42,191 nt of DNA, taken from NCBI GenBank assembly GCA_023653025.1, contig JAMNXS010000019.1:1-42191 (forward strand), in the 5' to 3' direction. Below the pieces are notes generated by a model. It worked only from the letters and a program-made list of their open reading frames with translations. It ran no database searches and had not been told where the DNA came from. Source of the DNA: Burkholderiaceae bacterium. Its GTDB lineage: Bacteria > Pseudomonadota > Gammaproteobacteria > Burkholderiales > Burkholderiaceae_D. The position numbers were made by a program, and so were the translations under genes. Below are positions 26,163 through 34,595 of the stretch, one piece after another. Within the stretch, counting starts at the first letter, position 1. The number at the start of each line of letters is the position of its first letter.

Positions 26163-27377
26163 CTAGCGGGGAATGGCCGCTTGAAGCCATGACGCTATCT
26201 GGCTTCGGTCCATGCCCTGCCGTAGCTGGTTCTCCAGAGGTTCAGCCAGCTCGAGCCCATACACCGAACCCACCAGATAAACCGCGACATGGTCGGTCCA
26301 CAGTCGATGCTGCGCCAAGTCCACGGTAGCGCGTTGCGCGGACATCCACTGGACAAGGTGATGGAATTGCTCATTGAATTCATGGTGAGATTCCGTGTGG
26401 TTTTGGCTGGGAAGCCAGCCTGCCACCAGATGCTGCAGCAGCGCGACGTAACCCTCGCGATTGAAGCCGCGCTTCTCGAGCTCCGCGACCGCGCCAAGCA
26501 TGATGAATGTCGCCCGGACAGGCAATGCACCGTTGGTCACCGAAGGCTGGCCAATGTGGGGGTGACCGCCGACTGCGGTGGCTGGGTCTGGAAACTGCCG
26601 GCCATGAAGCTGCGGCGGTGTCGCTGCCATATTGGGGCAGGGAACCGAGTTGGCTGTTATGTGGGCGCTGGGTTGCGAAGGTTGAGGCTGTATCGGAGGT
26701 TGCGGCTGAGGTTGTAGTTGCTGCTGCAGCGGCATCGGTGTCTGAGGATAGGGAGCGGCATACTGTTTTGAACGGGCCGAGGACGGAATGAACGGGGCAT
26801 GTGACGTGTTGTCAGGAGCTTGCCAGTCAACTTGGCTGACGACGATTGACGTTCCGTCAGGCAGACCAAACGGGTTCGGAGTGGCCGCCTCCGAAGATGG
26901 GGTCGCAGGTGAAGTCGAGACAGGCAAAACTGGCTGGGAGACCGACCTCGCATGCATGACGGGACGACTGATTTCTTGTAGCTTCTCGTGGATCCAGGCC
27001 GCCATCACTGATTTATCCGTTCCGGCGTCCATCTTTTGAACATACTCGTTATAAGACTCTGCAAGACCGTCTTCCGCCAGTCTGTACTTGACGAGATTTT
27101 TGAACTCCCTTTGATTCTCCGGCTTGCCGGACTCAAGTATTACCGCATTTATCTTGTCTACGAACTTGTTGTACGTGCGTACTGAATCCATGTCTGGTTT
27201 GTGTGCTCCGTAAGTTACGTCAGTCAAGAAAATCAATGCATGCAGCTTCAACTTCTGGGTGTCCAAAATCTGGTTGGCGGATGTCATTATTTTGTCCACG
27301 CGCTTTAGAATCTTTTTGTCATGGGCTGACAGTTTGGGTTTTTCGGCTGGTTGGTTCCCAGCGGAAAGTGGTCTCAT
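26163..27377 (-). CDS. Unrecognised protein with P/Q-rich linker and two related terminal domains
   Basis: A 404-residue protein I cannot assign. It has no signal peptide or membrane helix. An N-terminal helical domain (about 20-137) ends in GTDKSVMAAWIHEKL; a C-terminal domain (about 290-404) ends in GMDRSQIASWLQAAI. Both fit G-x-D-[KR]-S-x-[MI]-A-[AS]-W-[IL] and are preceded by LAE, pointing to an ancient duplication. Between them lies a disordered Pro/Gln/Ser/Thr stretch (PMPLQQQLQPQPQPPIQPQ). Base composition is markedly AT-richer than neighbours (about 45 percent GC at 27001-27060), suggesting transfer. ATG 27377 has no good Shine-Dalgarno. It follows the NERD gene by 136 bp and ends at a terminator. 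An effector or defence accessory role is possible but unsupported. Confidence 0.75.
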   Translation of the reverse strand: MRPLSAGNQPAEKPKLSAHDKKILKRVDKIMTSANQILDTQKLKLHALIFLTDVTYGAHKPDMDSVRTYNKFVDKINAVILESGKPENQREFKNLVKYRLAEDGLAESYNEYVQKMDAGTDKSVMAAWIHEKLQEISRPVMHARSVSQPVLPVSTSPATPSSEAATPNPFGLPDGTSIVVSQVDWQAPDNTSHAPFIPSSARSKQYAAPYPQTPMPLQQQLQPQPQPPIQPQPSQPSAHITANSVPCPNMAATPPQLHGRQFPDPATAVGGHPHIGQPSVTNGALPVRATFIMLGAVAELEKRGFNREGYVALLQHLVAGWLPSQNHTESHHEFNEQFHHLVQWMSAQRATVDLAQHRLWTDHVAVYLVGSVYGLELAEPLENQLRQGMDRSQIASWLQAAIPR

Positions 27378-27380
27378 GGT

Positions 27381-27445
27381 CGTCTCGCATTCGATTGGAA
27401 AAAATGGTCAGGCGCGTGGCCCGGCAATTTCGTTCATGCGAGACG
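27381..27445. promoter_or_regulatory. Perfect 10-bp inverted repeat upstream of the P/Q-rich gene
   Basis: CGTCTCGCAT (27381-27390) and ATGCGAGACG (27436-27445) are exact reverse complements 45 bp apart. They lie in the leader or promoter region of the minus-strand gene. A regulator site or leader hairpin are both possible; nothing else is visible in this gap. Confidence 0.4.
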
Positions 27446-27513
27446 AAGTTGGTTCCATCATCAAGTATCAGGAAAGAATTTTTCCGAAAAGCGCTACCTC
27501 CCTGAGCGAGTCA

Positions 27514-29169
27514 CTACGGGGTGCCCGGAGCATTGCTCTTGTCGAGCAGCAGCCGCGCGGCGCGTTCCGACATCACCAGCACCAGTTTCAGCCGCGCACG
27601 GGTCATCCCGACGAATAGCTTGCGGAACGATTTGTCGTCGAGGGATTCGATATCGACCTCGGTCAGGATCACCGCCGGCGCCGATTGCCCCTTGAAGCGG
27701 TAGACCGACTCGGTCAGCAATTCGCCGTCGCGGAAGACTGGGTTGCCGAACAGGTCGTAGCTGCCGGTGAAGGACTTGAGCGTGTGTGGGCCGAGCGCGT
27801 CGAGATTCAGCAAGCCCGAATGCTCGCGCCCGCGAAAGCTGACGAGCGCGAGGTCGGCGCGCGTGAAGCCGGCGCCGAGGCAGCGCGTGATCGCCTGCCG
27901 GGTCTGCGCGTGCATCTGGCTGGTATCGCCCTCCGGGTAGGTGAGCACGTCGATCTCGGCGCCGGCGAAGGGGCCGGCCGCCACCACGCCGGCGGCCGCC
28001 GGCGACAGCGAGGCCAGCAGCTCGACCACCTGCCGCGGGCTGCGGAAATTGCCTTGTGCATGCAGCGTCACCCAGCCGGGCAGCGGCACCGGCTCGCGCA
28101 TGTAGAGGTTCTGCATCGGGTCTTCCAGCCAGAGCGCGCGGCCGTCGGGCTTGAGCAGGCGCAGCAGCGCATCGCGCCAGGCTTCCGAAAAATCCTGTCC
28201 CTCGTCGACGATCAGCACGTCGAACTGCCAGTCTTTGCCGGGCGCGGTCATGGCCAGGTGCTGCTCGAGCCCTGCCCATACCTGCGGATCGCGATAGTCG
28301 GGCAGGAGGCCGTGCTCGCGCGCGAACTGGTCGCATAGCTGGTGAAAGTTGGCGACCCGGCCGCCGGCCGGCAGCAGACGTTGCACATGGTCCGCCAGCG
28401 GCCGGTTGTACGACACGTACAGCGGCCGCAGCCCGCGCTCGAGCGCGGCTTCGAACTCCGCCAGCGCCAGCTGGGTCTTGCCGCTGCCGGCGGTGCCTGC
28501 CACGCGCAGCCGGAATGGCGAGAAGTCCAGCTGCCGAGCCCATGACGCGAGCCCGCCCGAAAGCCGCGTGACGAGCGCCGTGGCCTGCCCGATCATGGCG
28601 CTCGGATCCGGCACCAGCTGCAGCACGTTGTTGAGGAAACGCAGCACGCGCTCGCGCTGCGGCCGGCTGTCGCTTGCGGGCAGGATCTCGCGGATGATCG
28701 CAGGTAGCTGTTCGCGACGGCGGGCATCGACGATGCGATTGGCGGTCATGCCTGCGCTTTCGATCTTGCGTATCTGGTAGTCGGGGCAGTAGAGCAGGTA
28801 GTCGATCGCCAGCGGCTCGCCGCCAGCGCCGAAGCGCTGCTTCAGCGCCGACACCGCACGCAGGATCTGGTTACGCACCAGCTTGGGCTTGTCCATCCCG
28901 GCGTACTTCTTGGCCAGCCCCTCGTCGGTTTCGGTCAGGAAGCCGGATTTCTGCTCGATCAGCAATACCCGGCCGTCGGGCGCGAGCACGATGAAATCGA
29001 TCTCGCCGTAGGCGGAAAAGCCGTTCTCGAGATTGGTCCAGTGCACGCCATGGAAGACGGCGTAGTCATCCGGCAGCGCCTCGGCCAGCAGCGACAGTGT
29101 CTCGATCTCGCGCTGGGCAGCGCCGGTGACGGCCAGTTCGCGCCAGCCGGGGGGGTGGATGTGGGCCAT
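27514..29169 (-). CDS. NERD nuclease-domain protein fused to a UvrD/REP-type helicase ATPase
   Basis: A 551-residue fusion. The N-terminal NERD domain (about 15-125) has the PD-(D/E)xK-like pattern: Glu56 and Asp58 in YGEIDFIVL, then Glu72 and Lys74 in LIEQKSG. A superfamily-1 helicase ATPase follows: Walker A GTAGSGKTQLAL (about 225-236), Walker B VLIVDEGQDFSEAW (about 318-331), motif III-like LWLEDPMQNLY, and C-terminal SVYRFKGQSAPAVILTEVD and LFVGMTRARLKLVLVMS. NERD-helicase fusions act on DNA and some are found in phage-defence islands; this one's role is not known. ATG 29169 lies 3 bp after the mqsA stop with no Shine-Dalgarno, so it is likely coupled to mqsRA. Confidence 0.88.
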   Translation of the reverse strand: MAHIHPPGWRELAVTGAAQREIETLSLLAEALPDDYAVFHGVHWTNLENGFSAYGEIDFIVLAPDGRVLLIEQKSGFLTETDEGLAKKYAGMDKPKLVRNQILRAVSALKQRFGAGGEPLAIDYLLYCPDYQIRKIESAGMTANRIVDARRREQLPAIIREILPASDSRPQRERVLRFLNNVLQLVPDPSAMIGQATALVTRLSGGLASWARQLDFSPFRLRVAGTAGSGKTQLALAEFEAALERGLRPLYVSYNRPLADHVQRLLPAGGRVANFHQLCDQFAREHGLLPDYRDPQVWAGLEQHLAMTAPGKDWQFDVLIVDEGQDFSEAWRDALLRLLKPDGRALWLEDPMQNLYMREPVPLPGWVTLHAQGNFRSPRQVVELLASLSPAAAGVVAAGPFAGAEIDVLTYPEGDTSQMHAQTRQAITRCLGAGFTRADLALVSFRGREHSGLLNLDALGPHTLKSFTGSYDLFGNPVFRDGELLTESVYRFKGQSAPAVILTEVDIESLDDKSFRKLFVGMTRARLKLVLVMSERAARLLLDKSNAPGTP

Positions 29170-29172
29170 GCG

Positions 29173-29574
29173 TCAAGGCGCGCGCACTTCATTGATCAGC
29201 TCCGGATGACGGTCAAGGAGCTTGAACAGCTTGACCAGTGCCAGCGGCGGTTTGGTCTTGCCGTTCTCGTAACGGGAAAATGCGTTGACGCCACCCCCAA
29301 AGATTTCGCCGGCCTCTTGCTGATTCAGCGCCAGTTTCTTGCGGACGCTGACGATGAAACGCGGATCGACGATAGCGGCATTCACCTGGCGCTGGAACGC
29401 GCCTGCCAGATCCGAGAAGCGATCTCCCTGAGTCTGGTCCAGAATCACCTCGTCGCAGGCTGGGCAAAATTCACCCGTCACTTCCGGGATGGTGGTGGTT
29501 TCGCCCTTGTATGCATAAGGTAGATCGCGCGTGTCGCGAACCAGTTCAGCCGCGCCGCATATCGGACATTTCAT
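29173..29574 (-). CDS. mqsA: MqsA antitoxin
   Basis: A 133-residue antitoxin and repressor. The N-terminal zinc domain has Cys3, Cys6, Cys37 and Cys40 (MKCPICG and EFCPAC), the same positions as E. coli MqsA as I recall it. The C-terminal HTH reads LALNQQEAGEIFGGGVNAFS and RYENGKTKPP, containing the DNA-reading Asn and Arg. AAGGAG lies eight bases before ATG 29574 but only two before ATG 29580, so 29574 is the better start, giving the family N-terminus. The earlier ATG overlaps the mqsR stop as ATGA. A matching operator lies upstream of mqsR. Confidence 0.94.
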   Translation of the reverse strand: MKCPICGAAELVRDTRDLPYAYKGETTTIPEVTGEFCPACDEVILDQTQGDRFSDLAGAFQRQVNAAIVDPRFIVSVRKKLALNQQEAGEIFGGGVNAFSRYENGKTKPPLALVKLFKLLDRHPELINEVRAP

Positions 29575-29576
29575 CG

Positions 29577-29879
29577 TCATAGCTCCTTGAACGAAACAAT
29601 CAGCACGTCGTCGACGACAGTCAGTTTCAGGTACACATCATCACCGTGTTCGGTCGTTGCGTGATAAACGTCCTGCCAGATCCGATGGTCCGCGTGCGTC
29701 GTCATGCTTTTGTAAAAGTCGGCGGGGGTCAGCGCCATGATCACGGCACACATCCCCTCCATCGTGGTTATCCCCAGTTCGCGGGCACCGATGAATGCGC
29801 TGCCGGTTGCCCTCACCATGCCGGCCTCGACGAACGACTTGATGACCGTGAGCTTGCAATGGGGAACACGTTTTTCCAT
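29577..29879 (-). CDS. mqsR: MqsR mRNA interferase toxin
   Basis: A 100-residue ribosome-independent RNase; E. coli MqsR cuts mRNA at GCU. Family features: HCKLTVIKSFVEAGMVRATG, then LTPADFYKSMT (Lys57), WQDVYHA (Gln69) and DVYLKLTV (Tyr83), matching the catalytic Lys/Gln/Tyr set. ATG 29879 follows the promoter/operator directly; the frame extends 17 codons further but those would run over the operator. Toxin precedes antitoxin, the usual mqsRA order. Confidence 0.93.
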   Translation of the reverse strand: MEKRVPHCKLTVIKSFVEAGMVRATGSAFIGARELGITTMEGMCAVIMALTPADFYKSMTTHADHRIWQDVYHATTEHGDDVYLKLTVVDDVLIVSFKEL

Positions 29880-29885
29880 GGACGG

Positions 29886-29913
29886 ATTGTAACCTAATAG
29901 GTTAATTTCGCAA
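29886..29913 (-). promoter_or_regulatory. mqsRA promoter with MqsA operator in the spacer
   Basis: On the minus strand, -35 TTGCGA (29913-29908) and -10 TACAAT (29891-29886) are 16 bp apart. The palindrome AACCTAATAGGTT (29891-29903) lies between them and fits the described MqsA operator AACCT-N3-AGGTT exactly, so MqsA bound here would block RNA polymerase. Confidence 0.85.
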
Positions 29914-30020
29914 GAGTACCCGCTACCCATTCACATGGCCCGGCCAATGGCGGAAGCTGCGGGTATCGAGCGGTTCCGGGCTGCTGGTACACTCCCGCGA
30001 TCATTCATCGGAGACGTGTC

Positions 30021-31394
30021 ATGGACCTGTTCGCAGCCCTCATTGCCCTTGTCGCCGGCCTCGTGATCGGCGCGCTGGCGATGGCCCTGAAGGCCCGCGG
30101 CCGGCATGCCGAGCACGCTGCCCTGCAGGAGCGGCAGCGCCTGACCGAGATCCAGCATGCCGAGGCCGCGCGGCTGAATGCGGGGCTGCGCGACGAGTTG
30201 TCCGGATTGCAGCGCCAGCTGGCCGAAGTCAGCACCCGGCTCGAAGAGGAGCGTAAGCAGTCCGCAGAAAAAATCCGCCTGCTGCAGGAGATGAGCGAGT
30301 CGGCGCGCAAGGCGCTGACCGAGGAATTCCAGAACCTCGCCAACGGCATCCTCGAGGACAAGACGCGCCGCTTCAGCCAGCAGAACATCGAAAACCTCGG
30401 CAACCTGCTCAATCCGTTCAAGGAGCGGCTGACCGAGTTCAAGCAGCGCGTCGAGGAGATTCACTATCAGGATGCGCAGCAGCAGGCGATGCTGAAAGCC
30501 GAACTGGCGCAACTCAAGGATCTGAACCGGCAAATGACCGAGGAGGCGCACGAACTGGCGACCGCACTCAAAGGGCAGGCGAAGAAGCAGGGCAACTGGG
30601 GCGAACTGGTACTGGAGAACGTACTGGCGCGTTCCGGCCTTCAGCTGGGCAAGGACTACCGGCGCGAAGTCAGCTTCAGCACCGAAGAGGGCAAGCAGCG
30701 TCCCGATGTCATCATCTACCTGCCGGAAGACAAGCACCTGATCGTCGATGCCAAGGTCTCGCTGAACGCCTATACCCGCTACGTAAACGCGGAAGAAGAA
30801 GTCGAGCGCAAGCAGGCGCTGCGCGACCATGTCAAGGCCGTGGCTGACCGCATTGCCGAGCTGGCCGACCGCCGCTATTTCGACCTCGGCGACCTGAACT
30901 CGCCGGAGATGGTCTTCATGTTCGTGCCGATCGAATCGGCCTTCGTCGAGGCATTGCGCGCCGACGAAAACCTGTTCCAGCAGGCGCTGGAGCGCAATGT
31001 GCTGGTCGCCACGCCGACCACGCTGCTGACCAGCCTGAACATCGTCCGCCAGCTGTGGCGGCTGGAAAACCAGAACGCCCATAGCGCGGCGCTGGCCGAC
31101 AGCGCATCGCGGCTCTACCACAAGTTCACTGTCTTCCTCGGCACGATGGAAGAACTCGGGCGCAAGCTCGACGCCGCGCGCGGCAGCTACGCGAAGGCCT
31201 TCGGGCAGTTGTACGAGGGGCCGGGCAACCTGATCAAGCGCGCGAAGGAATTCGAGCAGCTCGGCGTGGCGGTCAAGGGTGCGTTGCCGCAGTATCTGGT
31301 CGACAAGGCCGAGCTTGAGATCGAGCTGCTACCGCCAACCGTTGAGCCCGAAGCCGCCGCCGACGACCCGCCGCAGGAAGACCGCGCCGCCTGA
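30021..31394 (+). CDS. rmuC: DNA recombination protein RmuC
   Basis: A 457-residue membrane-anchored protein that limits inversions at short inverted repeats. The N-terminal helix (LFAALIALVAGLVIGALAMA) is followed by a long coiled coil (about 35-160) and the RmuC nuclease-like domain (about 185-400). Visible there: GNWGELVLENVLARSGL, RPDVIIYLPEDKHLIVDAKV (PD-(D/E)xK-like Asp...DAK) and ETPTTLL-type VATPTTLLTSLNIVRQLW. GGAGA lies before ATG 30021. It is divergent from mqsRA. The tail ends in an acidic, low-complexity stretch. Confidence 0.94.
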   Translation: MDLFAALIALVAGLVIGALAMALKARGRHAEHAALQERQRLTEIQHAEAARLNAGLRDELSGLQRQLAEVSTRLEEERKQSAEKIRLLQEMSESARKALTEEFQNLANGILEDKTRRFSQQNIENLGNLLNPFKERLTEFKQRVEEIHYQDAQQQAMLKAELAQLKDLNRQMTEEAHELATALKGQAKKQGNWGELVLENVLARSGLQLGKDYRREVSFSTEEGKQRPDVIIYLPEDKHLIVDAKVSLNAYTRYVNAEEEVERKQALRDHVKAVADRIAELADRRYFDLGDLNSPEMVFMFVPIESAFVEALRADENLFQQALERNVLVATPTTLLTSLNIVRQLWRLENQNAHSAALADSASRLYHKFTVFLGTMEELGRKLDAARGSYAKAFGQLYEGPGNLIKRAKEFEQLGVAVKGALPQYLVDKAELEIELLPPTVEPEAAADDPPQEDRAA

Positions 31395-31505
31395 TGGCCG
31401 CTTGCAGCGTCACGCCGTTCTTTCCGCCGCTGGTGCAGTGCGGCGTGCATTGCAATTGTAAGGCTGACTAGAATCGAATCGTCATTTCGAGACGAGGAGG
31501 TTCCG

Positions 31506-31901
31506 ATGGACCGCATCCGGCTGACCGATGGCCTTGCCACCTTGCCTCTGGCCATGGCCCTGTCTGTGGCGCTGCTTTCCGCAGCAGCCGCTCACGAGCT
31601 CAGCATCAACGAGTGCAGAGAGGGCTCCGACTACATCCGCAATGCCGCCCTGTCGCGCGATAACGGCGTCTCCGAGCGGAAGTTCATGGAGGTCTTCGAG
31701 ACCGACATGGCAATGATCCAGTCCGTCCCCAAGTCGCTGCGCTGGTTCGTGCAGGACGCAGAAGACGAAGCCTTCCTGCGCGCGCAACTCGGCAAGGTGT
31801 TCCAGCATCCGCAGCCGCCGCAGCAGCATGCGAGGGATTTCGCGGAGGCCTGCATGCGGCGCACCGGCGCGTGGGACGCGGACGACCTGAAGAGCATCTG
31901 A
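31506..31901 (+). CDS. Small secreted hypothetical protein
   Basis: A 131-residue protein with AGGAGG six bases before ATG 31506. A Sec signal peptide ends around AAAAHA (residue 29 or so). The mature part is helical, with two Cys (INECREG and AEACMRR) that could form a disulfide. Internal KFMEVFETDMAMIQSVPKSL and FVQDAEDEAFL show no family I know. It ends just before a terminator that serves the opposite strand. Function unknown. Confidence 0.75.
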   Translation: MDRIRLTDGLATLPLAMALSVALLSAAAAHELSINECREGSDYIRNAALSRDNGVSERKFMEVFETDMAMIQSVPKSLRWFVQDAEDEAFLRAQLGKVFQHPQPPQQHARDFAEACMRRTGAWDADDLKSI

Positions 31902-31924
31902 CCGCCGCGCGATATCGCAAGGCG

Positions 31925-31951
31925 AAAAAAAGCCCGCACCGAGGTGCGGGC
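31925..31951 (-). terminator. Terminator of the TonB-receptor gene
   Basis: GCCCGCACC (31932-31940) and GGTGCGGGC (31943-31951) form a 9-bp stem. On the minus strand it is followed by seven T residues, directly after the receptor stop at 31972. Confidence 0.85.
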
Positions 31952-31971
31952 CTTGATGGCGCTCGTGCCGG

Positions 31972-34038
31972 TCAGAACGCGTAGTTCGCCTTGATGCCGA
32001 CGATGTAGTTGCGGCCGGGGGCGGGTTCGAAGAAGCGGTTGTTGCTGTCGTTGACGCGTACCGAACCGATGTAGGCCTCATCGGTCAGGTTGTCGATCCG
32101 CACGTACTCAGTCAATCGCCACTGATTCCACTGCTGTTGCAAGCTGGCGCGAGCGCTCAGGACGGTGTACTGGGGTGCGGACTCGGTATTATCGTCTTTC
32201 GTGAACGTCTTGCTGCCGTGACGTACCTCAAGTGCCGTGACGAAATTCATCGGCTGATGGCGCCATGCAATCTCACCGAAGAGTTGCGTCCTGTAGGTTC
32301 CGGGAATCACCTTGTTGGCGTTGAACGCGGAGTTTTCGTCAAACTTTGCATCGAGCAGGGTGTAGGCAAGGTAGACAGAAAAATCCATTGGCAGCCGTGC
32401 CTCGAAGTTCAGTTCGGCACCTTGGCGTTTCGTTTTTCCGGAGTTGTTGTAAACGGTATAGGTGTTCGTGCTTTGAACAACGATTTCGTTTTCCGTCGAA
32501 ACATCGAACAGTGCGGCATTGAACCGGGTATCGTCATTGACCAGCCACTTCGTGCCCACTTCGATATTCGTGCTGGTGCTGGGCTTGAGGCCGAGGTTCG
32601 GACCCGTACCAGTAGTGTCGTTGTTGTAAGAGATCTCGATCATCGTCGGTGTCTCGAATCCCTTGCCGACATTCGCGTACACGTTCAGGGTCGGCGTCGC
32701 CTTGAAGATAAGGCCGGCAACAGGAATGGTTCGCTCATACCGAACGCTGCCCGTACCGTCGCCATTGCTGGTGATGCGGTCGAGTACGCTCTGACGCAGG
32801 TTGGTATGACGAATGCCGGCGTGCAAATCCCACCGGTCTGCGAATGACCACGAACTCTGCACGAATTGATCGAAGTTCAGAGCTTTTTGTGTTTCATCCC
32901 GGCTAGGGGCGGCGTTGGTGATTGTTCCGCCAGAGGCCGTCTGGTTCAGGCGGGCATCTTCCATGAACCCGGCGTTCAGGCCTGCGCTGATGTTGTACGT
33001 CCGGCCAAGGAAATCGCCGCGATTGTTGAGGCGCATCTCCGCCCCGTAAAAATCACGCGCGATACTGCTTGCGCTGTTGGGCAGATACTGCAGATTTTCG
33101 CGTTGACCCGCATAGGCCACCATATTCAGCGTGTTGCTGGAGTCGATCTTGTGCTCGAGATTGAAACCGACTTGCGTGTTGCTGCGAATGACACGGTTTC
33201 TGTTGGTGACCGCGATTGATGCCACGCCAGCAGGGTTGTAAAAAGCATTGCGGGTGATCGCGCCCGGGGCGGTGGCGCTGGTACCTGTCCGGATCAGGCC
33301 ACCCGGATCGAGCGCAGTCTGGTCGAACCAGTTTAGCAGCGTGGTCAGTTTCGTGTCTTCGGAAAGTCTGACACCCAACTTTGCTGTCGCCTGACGCTTT
33401 TCGTTGGCGCTGTGCTGCCTGAATCCATCCGATGTGTAATCGCTGAAGTTCACCAGATACTCTACGCCTTGGCGCGTGCCGGCAGCCTGAACCGACTCCC
33501 GACGCGTACCGAAACTGCCATAGAGGACATCTGCACTGACCTCGGGTCTTGCGGGCGCCGCGTCGGTGAGCAGTTGGATCACGCCTCCGGAGGAGTTGCC
33601 ATACATGGCGGAGAAGGGGCCGCGCATGACTTCAATGCCGCTAATGACCCCCAGATCGATACTGCCCGGGTTGCCGATACCATCCGGCATCGACAGCGGA
33701 ATGCCATCGACATAGAGACGAATACCTCGCACGCCGAATGACGAACGCGCGCCAAACCCGCGAGACGAAATCTGCGGATCCTGCGCCATCTGATTCCGGT
33801 TTTGTGCGGTGATGCCCGGAATGCGCGACAGGCTCTCCGACAGAGTCATCCGCAGCTGTGCGTCCTGGATGTCCTTCTTCTCGACCTTGTCGATCGACAT
33901 CGGCAGGTCAAAGCTGTCCTGCTCGACGCGCGTCGCCGTCACGACAACGGGCGACAGGACCTTGGTTTCCTCGGCGGCGGCGGTAGCGCCAAAGCAGCCG
34001 GCGATCAGCACGGCCAGCGTTGTCTTGTTGATTTTCAT
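31972..34038 (-). CDS. pqqU: TonB-dependent outer-membrane receptor of the PqqU/YncD type
   Basis: A 688-residue receptor: signal peptide MKINKTTLAVLIAGCFGATA, TonB box around SPVVVTATR, plug domain (about 25-150) and 22-strand-type barrel ending in Phe. Plug motifs TLSESLSRIPGI, AQDPQISSRGFG, GVRGIRLYVDGIP and MRGPFSAMYGNSSGGVIQLL, and the end (RIDNLTDEAYIGSV, NNRFFEPAPGRNY), closely match E. coli YncD as I remember it, which has been shown to import PQQ and renamed PqqU. ATG 34038 starts the signal peptide; the open frame goes 37 codons further. The gene next upstream on the same strand is an orphan pqqA. Composition is somewhat AT-richer than the neighbours. Substrate assignment is by similarity and context; another redox cofactor or metal chelate is possible. 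Confidence 0.82.
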   Translation of the reverse strand: MKINKTTLAVLIAGCFGATAAAEETKVLSPVVVTATRVEQDSFDLPMSIDKVEKKDIQDAQLRMTLSESLSRIPGITAQNRNQMAQDPQISSRGFGARSSFGVRGIRLYVDGIPLSMPDGIGNPGSIDLGVISGIEVMRGPFSAMYGNSSGGVIQLLTDAAPARPEVSADVLYGSFGTRRESVQAAGTRQGVEYLVNFSDYTSDGFRQHSANEKRQATAKLGVRLSEDTKLTTLLNWFDQTALDPGGLIRTGTSATAPGAITRNAFYNPAGVASIAVTNRNRVIRSNTQVGFNLEHKIDSSNTLNMVAYAGQRENLQYLPNSASSIARDFYGAEMRLNNRGDFLGRTYNISAGLNAGFMEDARLNQTASGGTITNAAPSRDETQKALNFDQFVQSSWSFADRWDLHAGIRHTNLRQSVLDRITSNGDGTGSVRYERTIPVAGLIFKATPTLNVYANVGKGFETPTMIEISYNNDTTGTGPNLGLKPSTSTNIEVGTKWLVNDDTRFNAALFDVSTENEIVVQSTNTYTVYNNSGKTKRQGAELNFEARLPMDFSVYLAYTLLDAKFDENSAFNANKVIPGTYRTQLFGEIAWRHQPMNFVTALEVRHGSKTFTKDDNTESAPQYTVLSARASLQQQWNQWRLTEYVRIDNLTDEAYIGSVRVNDSNNRFFEPAPGRNYIVGIKANYAF

Positions 34039-34185
34039 GAGAGGCAAGGTCTGGGAGGAAAAAAGGCGCAAGGCTAGCGGAATCGCAAAGGCGTTGCGGT
34101 AATGAAATTCATGATTTTTTTGACCTGATGAAACTTTTCCTTGGGTCAAAAGTATAAATGATTAAATTGACAACATTGCCGCCAT

Positions 34186-34216
34186 AAAAAAAGACGACCG
34201 CAGGGGCCGTCTTTTT
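34186..34216 (-). terminator. Terminator of pqqA
   Basis: AAAAAGACG (34188-34196) pairs with CGTCTTTTT (34208-34216). With T runs on both sides it can work in either direction. It sits between pqqA and the receptor gene, so the receptor needs its own promoter in 34039-34185. Confidence 0.75.
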
Positions 34217-34265
34217 CAAAACACGTGTCGCAGCCGGCCAGAAGGCCGGCCCGCGCACCGCCGAA

Positions 34266-34340
34266 TTAGCGGTTAGCGATGTACATCGTGATTTCGAAGC
34301 CGAAACGCAGGTCGGTTGCTGCCGGGGTGGTCCATGCCAT
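34266..34340 (-). CDS. pqqA: PQQ precursor peptide PqqA (24 residues), without pqqBCDE nearby
   Basis: The coding sequence is 25 codons. The peptide begins MAWTTPAATDLR and ends FGFEITMYIANR, matching PqqA. Glu16 and Tyr20, the residues that PqqE crosslinks to become the PQQ skeleton, are at the canonical spacing. AGGAG (34347-34351) lies six bases before ATG 34340 and decides the start, although the frame is open for 58 codons further up. A terminator follows directly, so it is a monocistronic unit. No pqqB, C, D or E is in the window. It lies between a PqqU-like receptor and a divergent two-component system. Confidence 0.9.
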   Translation of the reverse strand: MAWTTPAATDLRFGFEITMYIANR

Positions 34341-34595
34341 GATGATCTCCTGTTGACTTGAAAAAGTTTTTATCAATCGCCGACCGAAACCCGATCGACG
34401 CGACAGATGATGCTGGAGCCGCGCGGCCATGCGCATCTGCGAACTGATGAAAGGGGGCTCATGAAATTCATGAACCTCGGCATGCCCGGCGCAAGGGACC
34501 AGCGTCGCTGCCATGCAGCAGATGCAACGCTGCTATGATGCGGCCCAAAGACAAGACGGTGCACGATACGCCAAACCGCCCGACAATTCCATCCG

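Noticed and set aside
29931-31121. 396-codon minus-strand frame opposite rmuC
   Set aside because: Shadow of the rmuC coding strand; no recognisable motif.
34266-34514. 82-residue version of the pqqA gene
   Set aside because: The upstream 58 codons show no family features and AGGAG sits directly before ATG 34340, giving the standard 24-residue PqqA.
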